From: Aedes albopictus
Lineage: Eukaryota > Arthropoda > Insecta > Diptera > Culicidae
DNA: 64,000 nucleotides
Assembly (NCBI RefSeq): GCF_035046485.1
Contig: NC_085138.1
Span: 427,849,265 to 427,913,264 of the forward strand
Direction: 5' to 3'
Numbering within the stretch: position 1 is the first letter of the stretch; the number at the start of each line of letters is the position of its first letter. Of this stretch, positions 55,447 through 64,000 are shown one piece after another. Below the pieces are notes generated by a model that searched no databases, was not told where the DNA came from, and saw only the letters and a program-made list of their open reading frames with translations. The translations under genes and the position numbers were made by a program.

Positions 55447-55525
55447 ACTGCCGTTCTACGCATAATTGTCCCATGTTATATGGGATTCCCATATAACATG
55501 GGACAATTGGGCGTAGAACGGCAGT
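55447..55525. repeat. 79-bp hairpin MITE
   Basis: Two 39-base arms pair at 37 of 39 positions with practically no loop (TATATGGGATTCCCATATA at the centre). The ends are ACTGCCGTTCTACGC and its inverse, flanked by TA-rich sequence consistent with a TA target. RNA from either strand would form one long stem. Confidence 0.93.
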
Positions 55526-56649
55526 GTAGGAATCCTATTAAAGAAAACTAGATGTCTATTTCCCGACCAGTAGGCAAATGTTTATCCCGGGATTATCAAA
55601 ACTGCAAGAAAACGATAAGAGATAGAAGTTTGGTGTCAAAGAACGAATTGTAGAGTGGAAGAGGGGCCATAACTTTGCCTAAGAAAGAATTCTAATTTAT
55701 TACGCATTTTTTTCAAAGATAACTGACAAAACAAAATAAAACACCCTACTTTTGAGGTATTTTGCTCTAGAAAACTTAGTTATTTAACTAAACCAATCGA
55801 TTCAAAGATGCCATTAGATAGAGAATTCAATAATCTTTCGAATAAGGGTAAAAAACTGCGATAAGTTTGACCATTTTAAAGTTATAGCCAGTTATGGCAA
55901 TAATAATCAAAAACAAGGAAAGTTCAATAACTACGTAACGGTTGAGATTTGACCATATGCGTTGAACAATTTTTTCACCATTTATGGTCCTCTATCACCC
56001 TTTAAAAAGTTTGCACTCACGAACCTAACACCCTGTATATCTCATAAACGGTGTGTCCGATTGATGTGCCGTCTTATTCCAGCAATATTTTAGGCAATTC
56101 ATGGACTAGGGGTCGGATACTAGTTATGGACCCTGTGCCTATAGTGGACCCCCTAAAGATAAACCCAACTATATATGCCCAAACAACTGATTCCAGACAA
56201 CTTCCACGAGGGAACATCTATTACATTGCTGCCCATCAGTTCCTGGCAAACGGATTGCCCAGTGGGTTTAAAAATCGATTATTTTAACTATTTATTGGAT
56301 GTTAACATTGGGTTCACTATAGGTGCATTCAGAAGGGTCCATTATAGGCACCGTTGGCAGCGAGGCAGATAACATGGAAATCAAATGGGACTGTCGCGCC
56401 AAGATATCTGTAAATAATCCTATAATGGACACCGGAGGGGTCCATTAGGCAACGTCGATGAATATTTTCAAATGCGTATTTCACTGGAATAATTTATAAT
56501 TGTTGTATGTTAGTTTCAGTACGAAGCGAACTATCCCCGTTGAAAATTGAACTTCTACGAGAGCTCAAGCTATCCCAGGAAAAAATGAGATTCTCTTATG
56601 TGTGGGCCAGTACTGCTGGCGAAATCCTTGTCAGGGTCGAAACCTGTCG
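55526..56649. other. Unassigned DNA
   Basis: AT-rich to 56040, then words such as TATAGTGGACCC and GGTCCATTATAGGC repeat several times in 56120-56450. This may be the 5' region of the LINE that starts near 56715, but no ORF1 is recognisable. Short frames at 56051-56372 have no motif. Confidence 0.4.
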
Positions 56650-56714
56650 TAATAAGGTCTCGTGCTGACATTCTTAAGCTTACCACATCTCGAGTACATT
56701 AAATGTTTGATTGA

Positions 56715-57235
56715 ATGTCTTGTTTAGTTAACGGAAATAGAAACAACATGCAGGACAATAATTTCTACTTAGAACCACTAATCCAACAATCAATTTTCGC
56801 GCGAGGAGGCTCCTGTTTGAATATGTTGCAGATCAACATTCGGGGCACGAATGATATCGAAAAATTTAACTCACTGGCCATATTCATTGACAACTTGGGA
56901 ATACCTGTATACTGCATGGTAATCTGTGAAACGTGCATCGAACAAGAAAGAACAAAGTTCTACAATCTGAGTGGTTTTTCCAATATTTACTCTTGCCGTA
57001 CCAATTCTGCTGGTGGATTGGCTATCTTCGTGAGAAACGGCATTACCTACGATGTTATAAGCAACATTGCTTTGGATGGCTATCATCAGATCAGTCTAAA
57101 TCTGCAGGTGAACAATTTCTCCTGTGCTCTTCATGGAATATACCGCCCCCCAGACTTCGATTTCAACCGCTTTTCGACAATCTTGGAACAGATTATGTCG
57201 TCGTCAAACCTCTCCAAGCCAGTAAGGAGTGTATC
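56715..57235 (+). pseudogene. CR1-like LINE ORF2, endonuclease N-terminal half
   Basis: The open frame reads LNMLQINIRGTNDIEKFNSL, YCMVICETCIEQERTKFYNL, SAGGLAIFVRNGITYDV and ALHGIYRPPDFDFNRFSTIL. These are the first half of an APE-type endonuclease: Asn in QINIRG, Glu in ICET, Tyr/Arg in GIYRPP. The domain stops at about 57235 and resumes at 61014 with FILGDMNV, GDMN being the next catalytic box. Between lies 3.8 kb of inserted DNA including copy 4 of the 3.3-kb element. The endonuclease nicks target DNA for reverse transcription. Confidence 0.92.
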
Positions 57236-57709
57236 GGAAAGTAGTTGAAAATGTTCAGGATGCTCTATCTCGAAGCTGGTTTGGTCTTTTCATTTCGGTT
57301 CTTCTATGAAATCTTCACAATATAGTTAAGTTTAGAACAGCTTGGAAAAATTTGGAAAATGTTTAGTATTATTGAAAATATGGTTAAATGAATACACCTC
57401 ACAAAATAAAAATCTGCACAAAATGCAATTTTGTTAAGATTTTTCAACATTTCGAAAATCTATAGCGCATAAAATTTGTACGATAAAAAATCTGGAAAAT
57501 ATTGATGCTTGTTAACAGTTATGTACAAATAACATATCATTTAACACCGAGTTTCAAAATTCATATTTTCAATAGAAAAATATCATATATCAACAAAATG
57601 GTCCACTCCAAAAAACGTCTATTTTTTGGTCAAACTTTGAAGATCTGCTTTCAATATCTTTAAAAGTAATAAAATTCTAATTTTTGCTCTAACTTACTCG
57701 TCCATAAAT
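57236..57709. other. Unassigned AT-rich DNA inside the split LINE
   Basis: About 475 bp of AT-rich non-coding sequence between the LINE break and copy 4 of the 3.3-kb element. Probably another inserted element whose ends I cannot define. Confidence 0.4.
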
Positions 57710-58139
57710 AAAAAACCTAGATTAATCCACCTAGTGGTGATAGTGCCTTTCTCGTCGAATATGTACTCAAGAGCCATAACCGAAGTGTTCCTGAATTCTG
57801 GGAATACTCTAGAACGTAACAAATCTCATCTTCTTCATCATCATCATCAGCATCGGCAGCCATGTTGGATTTGTGGCTCGAAATTTCAAAGTGATAATTC
57901 TTTGCCACCAAAGTGAATATTCATATGAAAAAGTATCATCCTATATGCACACTCACAGTGATTGCGATGATACTTTTTCTTATACGTTGCTGCAGAATTG
58001 ACTGTTTTTTTATCAATTCAAAAATGCGAGGCAAACAATCATTGAAAAGCAAAAAGTCAATGATTCGTTCGAAAGCTTAGTGATGCATCATGGCACCTTA
58101 ACGCAATGGGGGAGTAGAGTTGATAAATAATTAATGTAT

Positions 58140-58370
58140 TTGATGAAAAACTACCCAAACAGTGTGCAAATCCGCTTAACTCATCGGATTTAGTAACACA
58201 TTTTCTGGACTCTAATTTCACTTTAAAATTTAAAAATTTATTGGTTGACCTTATTTATTTGTGACCTTCCTCAAAATGATGAATTCCGAATAAAATTTCC
58301 AAGGGGGGCCCCTCTTGACTTAAGAGAAAATCGAAATTTGTGTCAGCCTTATTCAGAAAAGCAATAATTA
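58140..58370 (+). repeat. ~220-bp dispersed repeat, second copy
   Basis: Reverse complement of 33908-34125. Key words TAAGAGAAAATCGAAATTTG and TGTGTCAGCCTTATT. Confidence 0.75.
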
Positions 58371-59204
58371 TATCAAAGCCATAATCGAATTTGAAAACTT
58401 ATTGATGGCTCATATTCCGAAGTTATGTATAATGTTAAACGTATAAGCAGAGCTGAAAAATATCAAACCTCTCAGTTGACTGCTTGACCACCTTCACTAG
58501 CACTGGATGCCGATAATTATCAAGATGTTTCGGCAATTTTTTCTCTGCACACTCCTTTATTTAATTATCATTGCATTGGTTATAAGACTTAACATTTGAC
58601 AAAAAAGTGCAAGCTAGTGAAATTTCTCATAATAAAACCCATTCAAATTTCAACCGTGTTACAGAGCGCGAGGGCTCAACCAGTTGCATCTAAATTGTGC
58701 CTAGTAATTTCAACCGCAAAAGGGGATTGATGCTATAAAATTAAAATTTCCCCATACAACGTTGATTCATCTAACTGTTTAATTACGTCTCAGGAATCTA
58801 AAATGGTGTGATTTGACAAGATCGCTTTAATTTTTTTTAAGATTTTGTTTTTTTACGCATATTTATCGTTTGCATTGATTTTGTTCACTTTCGTAATTTC
58901 AGCGATGCATTCAATCCTGATTCTGCAACACTGCTGGCCATCTTAGGTGTGGTCAGAGACTATTTTCTTGCTGCCGGTTATCTGGTTATCCAACATTTTT
59001 GATGATTTGATGTGCATATGAGGGGTTGGTTCACTTTTTTAACTGGCCACTTCCGGCTGGACACCTGGAACCGGTTCCGGTACACAACCGGTTCAGATAT
59101 GTTATTTGTGGATTGATTGGTAATTGACGTAAAAACTTGAAGTATTTTAGGCAAAGTACGTTTAATTGGCAAATTGAGAGATAAATTTGTGAAAAAATTA
59201 CCAC

Positions 59205-59278
59205 TTGTTTTGGTGGGATTCGAACCCACGACTCCGTTATCGCTAGTCCGGCGCTTTAACCAACTAAGCTACAGAACA
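59205..59278 (-). tRNA. tRNA-like sequence (probably SINE head or pseudogene)
   Basis: Mirror of 59395-59468 with the same A and B boxes. See that entry for structure. Annotated as tRNA-like because the cloverleaf is imperfect. Confidence 0.4.
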
Positions 59279-59394
59279 AGTTACAACTCTGCAGAATAGA
59301 AAGTCAAACTGGATTCGAAGCACCACCCTAAACCGGGTCCGTCTTTGACAACTTTATCTCTCTTTCGGCTCTTAGATGCCAATCTCCCGCAACT

Positions 59395-59468
59395 TGTTCT
59401 GTAGCTTAGTTGGTTAAAGCGCCGGACTAGCGATAACGGAGTCGTGGGTTCGAATCCCACCAAAACAA
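59395..59468 (+). tRNA. tRNA-like sequence (probably SINE head or pseudogene)
   Basis: 74 nt. Acceptor stem TGTTCTG/CAAAACA pairs at 6 of 7. D arm GCTT..AAGC and T arm GTGGG-TTCGAAT-CCCAC are perfect. A box TAGCTTAGTTGG (59402-59413) and B box GGTTCGAATCC (59447-59457) match consensus exactly. The anticodon arm CCGGACTAGCGATAACGG is 18 nt and pairs only in its outer three base pairs, so a normal anticodon loop does not form. It lies inside one arm of an inverted repeat. Likely a Pol III-competent tRNA-derived repeat rather than a working tRNA. Confidence 0.4.
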
Positions 59469-59570
59469 GTGGTAATTTTTTCACAAATTTATCTCTCAAT
59501 TTGCCAATTAAACGTACTTTGCCTAAAATACTTCAAGTTTTTACGTCTATTTCAGACATACTAGCCGACT

Positions 59571-59740
59571 GGGGGCTGTCCATAAACCACGTGGTCATTT
59601 TTTTGGGACTTTTCAAACACCCCCCCCCCCCCCGTGGTCATTAGTCCATACAAAATTTTTTATTAGTCCATACAAAATGGTCATTGGCCGAACCCCCCTC
59701 CCCCCCCCCCTAATGACCACGTGGTTTATGGACAGCCCCC
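59571..59740. mobile_element. 170-bp MITE with poly-C runs
   Basis: TIRs GGGGGCTGTCCATAAACCAC then GTGGTCATT, perfect at both ends. The inside has about 16 C at 59621-59636, a doubled ATTAGTCCATACAAAAT word, and a second C-rich run at 59694-59710. It lies just outside the tRNA-headed inverted repeat. Confidence 0.92.
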
Positions 59741-59929
59741 TGGTATAGCCGGAAAAGGGCAATAAAATCATTGTCATGATTGGTAATTATCGGTGGCAAA
59801 TATCGGAAACAGCTTGTTAAGCGTTACGCGTTTCGATTCTTCGGTCATCGTCAGATGCATTCAGTTGGATTCACCCCTTCAACTTCGTCAGTTTAATATC
59901 CATATAAGCGGTTCAGATATGGTCTGAAG

Positions 59930-60440
59930 CTATTTTCCTGCTTACCGTTCATCTGGTTATCGAAAAAGCCGCTCTTTGATGTGTCGCATGCATGGGTTTG
60001 GTTCACTTTTTTAATTGGCCACTTCCGGCGGGACACCTGGAATCGGTTCTGGAACACAACCGGTTGAGATATGGTATGAAACTGTTTTCCTGCCTACCGT
60101 TCATCTGGTTATCGAAAAAGCTGCTCTTTGATGCGTCGCATGCATGGGTTTGGTTCAATATTTTTATTGGCCACTTCCGGCAGGACACCCCGAACCGGTT
60201 TCGGAACACTACCGGTTCAAATATGGTCTGAAACTACTTTCCTGCTTACCATTCAACTGGTTATCGAAAAAGCCGCTATTTGATGTGTCGCATGCATGGG
60301 TTATGTTCACTTTTATATTTGGCCACTTCCGGCAGAACACCCGGAACCGGTTCCGGAACACTACCGGTTCAGATATAGTCTGAGACTATTTCCCTACTTC
60401 CCGTTCATCAGATAATCGAAAATGCCGTGGTTTGATGGGT
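59930..60440 (-). repeat. Tandem 152-bp units with AACCGGTT motifs, copy 4
   Basis: The anchor TTTGATG..TCGCATGC recurs at 59975, 60127, 60279 and 60431, spacing exactly 152. Perfect AACCGGTT octamers at 60058, 60193 and 60345; a detached unit at 59069 and 59086 has two. The sequence matches the arrays in copies 1 and 2 on the opposite strand. Confidence 0.92.
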
Positions 60441-60648
60441 CGCATGCATGGGTTTGTTGCATTTTCATATCTGGCCCCTTTCTGGGGTACCGGTCCGGAA
60501 CACCTAAATGGCCATAACTCCGGAACGGCTTGACCGATCCGAACCATTTTCAATAGGAAACAATGGGACCAGATTCCGCGTCGAATGAACCGTCGGTCGT
60601 TAAAATCGGTTGATGTTTACTATCTAAAAGTTAGGTGACCTTTTTTGT

Positions 60649-60710
60649 ACACATACACACACACATACGCACACACATACATACACACACACACACATAC
60701 ACACACACAG
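60649..60710. repeat. (CA)n microsatellite
   Basis: Interrupted CA repeats at the standard place in copy 4. Confidence 0.93.
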
Positions 60711-61013
60711 ACATCATCTCAGCTCGTCGAGCTGAGTCGATTGGTATATAACACTTGACCCCTCCGGAGGCTCTATCAAATTTTCGTTTTTGGAGTGAAC
60801 ATATAGCCTTTCGGTACACCTTGGTGTACGAGAAAGGCAAAAAACATACCCTGTTTAAAAAATGCGAATTTTTCATATTATGTATTTTTTATTTACGTAA
60901 ACATGATTTGGAGGAACATAGAAAAAAGAGGTTCCTCAAAAATGGCATTTTTTTCATTTTTAAGAATTGCGCCTCAATGGCGCCTCAATATTTTTGAGGC
61001 TATTGTAAACAAT

Positions 61014-61470
61014 TTCAACTACTTTACGATACACTCCTTATTTATTCTTGGTGATATGAACGTGGTAATCAACCGTGAAACTCGTGGATCAGAAGAATGC
61101 TTGGACCTTCTGCAGTCCTATGGAATGGTAGTTACAAACACTTTTATAACCAGACCTCATAGTAACAACATCCTTGATCATGCAATTTCGCGTGTGGAGG
61201 ACTTAAATAGAATAACAAATTATACTATCAGCTGTGCACTTAGTGACCACAACTATGTTCTGCCTTCTCTGAAGCCCAATGTTGTCATCAACGGCAAGCG
61301 TACTCTGACAAAGACTGTTACCCACTACCAAGTTGTTGATAGACAGTTCAGTGAATTCCTGACAACGTACAACTGGGGCAATGTGAGCCCCAACGAGAGG
61401 CTTTCTTTGGTTGCTGCAAAGTATGTTGAGTTATTACAACCAGTATTACAACCAATTTCTGAACGCCAGA
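61014..61470 (+). pseudogene. CR1-like LINE ORF2, endonuclease C-terminal half
   Basis: Resumes the domain broken at 57235: SLFILGDMNVVINRETRG (catalytic GDMN), ECLDLLQSYGMVVTNTFITR, SNNILDHAISRVEDLNR and SCALSDHNYVLP (the SDH box that closes APE-type endonucleases). After that, a linker VVDRQFSEFLTTYNWGNVSP runs to about 61470, where a frameshift and probable small deletion lead into the RT. The upstream part of the open frame (60903-61013) is inserted sequence and not LINE protein. Confidence 0.92.
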
Positions 61471-63105
61471 AGTCCCAAAGAACTTTGGAAGCGCATTAAC
61501 GGTCTTTTGGGCACCCACCATGAAGCTCATGAGATCGTGCTCAATATCGACGATAGGAATGTTTCCGATGCTGCGCGGGTCTCCAGCATCTTCAACGAAT
61601 ACTTCACGTCAATTGGGAATCAACTAGCTGAAAAACTATCGTCGTCCAATAACATCAATCTTCATGGCACTATCCGGGAGGTGTCAAACAGTTTCTTCCT
61701 AAATCCTGCAACTGCAGATGAAGTGTTGACTGTAATTTTAAATCTAGATAGTTCCAAAGCGACCGGATTTGATGGATTGCCGATATCTGCTTTAAAACAC
61801 CATCGAGCTATTTTGTCGACTATTATTGCTGATGCCTGCAACGATTCTGCCACCGCTGGAGTATATCCCGATTGCCTCAAGACGGCAGTTGTTTATCCGG
61901 TATTCAATAACGGAGATAAGAAACAACTAAGTAACTATCGTCCCATCTCTGTACTGCCTGCGATCAACAAGGAGTTTGAACAGCTGCTCGCGCGACGTCT
62001 TCTGGAATTCCTGGATATGAACAATTTCTTTTATACAAAACAGTATGGTTTCCGCAAGGGATCTTCGACTCAGACAGCAGTGTTTGAACTGGTGGATGAG
62101 CTGTCCGATACAATTGATCAAAAAACCGTTGCTTGTTCTTGGATCTGTCGAAAGCTTTCGATACAATAGATCATGTGTTTTTTTAACTTGAATCTTGTGG
62201 AATTCGAGGTCTTCCCAACACCTTGTTCTCCAGCTATCTGCAAAATCGGAAGCAAACTGTCGTTATCAACGGATATCGGAGTAGTGAGCGCAGTGTAGTA
62301 ATCGGAGTGCCGCAGGGTAGCAACCTAGGACCGCTTCTGTTTCTTATATATGTGAATGATCTGAGTAACCTACAGTTGAATGGAGTTCCTAGACTTTTTG
62401 CGGACGATTCTGTTTGTTCTTATGCCGGTCAAACTCCTCAAGAAATTATTTCCATGATGCAAGAGGATTTAAATATTGTTGGTGAATACTTAGAAAACAA
62501 TTTGCTATCACTAAATGCCACGAAAACAAAGTTCATGTTATTCCGAGGGCCTCGTACAATCGTTTCGACACATTCTAGACTTCTGATTAGGAATATAGAA
62601 ATTGAAGAAGTTGATTCTTTCAAACATTTAGGTATTATTCTCGAATCTACGCTGTCATGGAAGGAACATATAAAAAGTGTAGTTCAGAGTTGCGCGCCAA
62701 TGTGCGGTATGCTAAGGAAACTATCATACTATCTTCCTCTACATGTGCTTTTGAAAATTTATTATGCATTTATAAATAGTCGTTACCAATATGCGTCTTG
62801 TGTATGGGGTTCGGTAGGAAAACATCAGCTAAGAGGCTTGCAAATTCAGCAAAATCGATGTATTAAAGCAATATACCGACTTCCGGTCCTCCATCCTACA
62901 ATAAACTTGTTCAACAGTTTAGGTCATAACATAGTTCCAATCAGCGCCTTGCACGAATATCAAACATCAATAATAATCCATAGAATCATACATATTCAGG
63001 ATATACATCATAATATTGAATTGCAAAATGTAACACATCAATATGAAACTCGCAATTTAGATCGTATCGTTGCCTCTAATTTTACTTCTGAGATAGTTAG
63101 AAGTA
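61471..63105 (+). pseudogene. CR1-like LINE ORF2, reverse transcriptase
   Basis: Well-preserved RT: NARSPKELWKRINGLLGTHH, DSSKATGFDGLPISALK, CLKTAVVYPVFNNGDKKQLS, NYRPISVLPAINKEFEQLLA, QYGFRKGSSTQTAVFELVDE, then after a frameshift near 62136 motif A LDLSKAFDTIDH, then a stop near 62191, GVPQGSNLGPLLFLIYVNDL, catalytic box FADDSVCSYAG, thumb and LSYYLPLHVLLKIYYAFINS, YASCVWG. Catalytic Asp residues are all intact. Only one frameshift and one stop spoil it. The C-terminus is cut at about 63105 by an ATTACCCCGAAT repeat. Clade CR1-like from motif style; jockey-like is the alternative. Confidence 0.93.
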
Positions 63106-63195
63106 GGGATTCTACCCCATTACCCCGAATGCCATTACCCCGAAAGCCATTACCCCGAATGGGTCATTACCCCGAATGCCACTACCCCGAATAGG
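63106..63195 (+). repeat. ATTACCCCGAATGCC module array
   Basis: Five imperfect 15-19-bp modules CATTACCCCGAATGC, one with AAAGC. It replaces the C-terminus of the LINE. About 60 bp further on, the word ATTGAAAGAGAAGCC..TTTGAAAGAAGG (63254-63282) recalls the interior of the foldback-like elements at 19 and 23 kb. The opposite end, if any, lies beyond the window. Confidence 0.75.
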
Positions 63196-64000
63196 CCACA
63201 TATTTTTAAATGGGTCATTCTGATGATGGTTTATATATGTTTTTCGTAAAGGATATTGAAAGAGAAGCCAATTTGAAAGAAGGAATAACTTAATAACATT
63301 ACTGACAGCCACAATACCAGAAGATACTATTTGATAGAATAACCTTAAAACAACATAAAGGAGTTATGCGCAGTGATGGAATTACTCTCCTCATGAAGCA
63401 ATTCGCGAGTGTAAAGCCAACACAAGGCTTACTCACGATTCCGAGAGTAAACAGTGTGTGAGTTTATTCGCACCCGCCTGCTTCGTGAGTAAGAAGCAAA
63501 ACAGAAACAGAAACACTCATGAGCTTTTATTCGTGAAGAACTAGTGGAGGTGCGGGAAGTGCATTTTGTTGTGGTTATAATAGCAAATCCAGTGATTATC
63601 CAACATAAATTAATGCTTTATGCTTCATTTTTCCTGAAAAGCAGCACTGTCAGTCGTTAAAATGCGTTTTTCGTCAAAATTAAAAAAAACTCACGAAGCT
63701 TCGCGAATCACATGCGAGTGCTTGCCAGCTTCGTTTACTCACGAATAAAGAAGTGCGAGTATTCTCGGGCTCCTGTTGTTCACGAGTATGTTTGTTTTGG
63801 TTTGTGTCTGCTCAACTGCAATGTTCATCATTTTCCATCCCTGGTAATGCGTACTCTAGCGTGCGCAACTTTTCTCTTTTCTCACTCCCTCTCGTAAACA
63901 AACACAAGAAAGAAACAGATAAAAGAGGAAGCATTTTGCCTCCTCTTTTATCTCGCTCTTTCTTGAGTGTATCAAAGAGAATGAGCGAGTAAAAAGAAAA
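63196..64000. other. Unassigned, probably an incomplete element
   Basis: Repeats of CGCGAGTG, ACTCACGAA and CTTCGTGAGTAAG words from 63400 to 63790 suggest an element with diverged internal repeats. A hairpin lies at about 63902-63970 (AGATAAAAGAGGA and its inverse). The overlapping frames at 63712-63992 have no homology. Confidence 0.45.

Larger units (their letters stand above)
59126..59547. repeat. Inverted repeat with a tRNA-like sequence in each arm
   Basis: Arms of 158 bp (59126-59283 and 59390-59547), virtually identical, separated by 106 bp. Each arm contains a 74-nt tRNA-like sequence plus a ~80-bp tail ending GACGTAAAAACTTGAAGTAT (outer side). The tRNA-like heads face each other across the loop. 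A third, truncated, single copy is at 45366-45500. It interrupts the 152-bp unit array of copy 4. Confidence 0.93.
57710..60844 (-). mobile_element. 3.3-kb element, copy 4, with nested insertions
   Basis: Minus-strand copy: ATTAATCCACCTAGTGGTG then TAGTGCCTTTCTCGTCG at 57721-57757, AT-rich interior with the dispersed repeat at 58140-58370, 152-bp units at about 58950-59110 and 59930-60440, conserved block, CA repeat, and the terminal hairpin at 60806-60838. The unit array is interrupted by the tRNA-headed inverted repeat and the poly-C MITE. The element itself interrupts the LINE endonuclease. No coding capacity; small frames are shadows. Confidence 0.88.

Noticed and set aside
59395..59468. 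Functional tRNA gene
   Set aside because: Promoter boxes, D and T arms are perfect, but the anticodon arm is 18 nt and unpaired in its inner half; and it is part of an inverted repeat with a shared tail. Reported as tRNA-like only.

Overview
The window reads as a densely repetitive stretch of a culicine mosquito genome, most likely Aedes. I infer this from its element families: several eroded non-LTR retrotransposons, tRNA-derived SINE-like units with Pol III A and B boxes, a Ty1/copia remnant, many foldback and TIR miniature elements, and long degenerate arrays built on a 12-base GGAATTCC-like motif. I see no intact host protein-coding gene and no intact autonomous transposon. Most open frames are translations of repeat arrays or accidental AT-rich frames.

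Layout. 0-6 kb: a LINE RNase H scrap at the left edge, half of a palindromic element, then an RTE-like ORF fragment (minus strand) interrupted by a 959-bp TIR element and abutted by a 0.74-kb foldback. 6-14 kb: two plus-strand copies of a ~3.3-kb non-autonomous element with a terminal hairpin, a (TG)n block and a tandem array of 152-bp units. A 577-bp hAT-like element with an 8-bp target duplication and a 38-bp retroposon sit inside the second copy. 14-18 kb: broken reverse transcriptase fragments around a GC-richer stretch without recognised repeats. 19-21.5 kb: degenerate arrays. 22-25.5 kb: a foldback-like element with 9-bp target duplications, an inverted-repeat element with its own 152-bp units, and five copies of one 14-mer. 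25.5-28 kb: a TIR element containing a foldback. 28-30.5 kb: another GC-richer stretch with a candidate exon end. 30.7-33.6 kb: RT fragment, TIR element, foldback, copia fragment. 33.6-38 kb: 12-base arrays flanking a tRNA-headed SINE-like unit. 38-41 kb: MITEs and a third (deleted) copy of the 3.3-kb element. 41.9-45.5 kb: a 628-bp near-identical duplication whose second copy joins a tRNA-like sequence. 46-52 kb: foldback, RT relic, SINE, and a LINE 3' end with an open RNase H reading frame inside inverted arms. 52.6-55.5 kb: palindromic elements and an array. 56.7-63.1 kb: a CR1-like LINE split in its endonuclease domain by a fourth copy of the 3.3-kb element, which itself holds an inverted pair of tRNA-like sequences and a poly-C MITE.

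The parts do not form an operon or pathway; their relation is nested insertion. The strongest novelty candidates are: (1) the 152-bp unit arrays, each unit carrying AACCGGTT octamers that match the Grainyhead/CP2 consensus; (2) foldback-like elements whose ends are tandem modules; (3) the tRNA-headed inverted repeat and its link to a recent duplication; (4) extremely short retroposon insertions with clean target duplications. Everything here was read by eye; alignments and database searches were not run.
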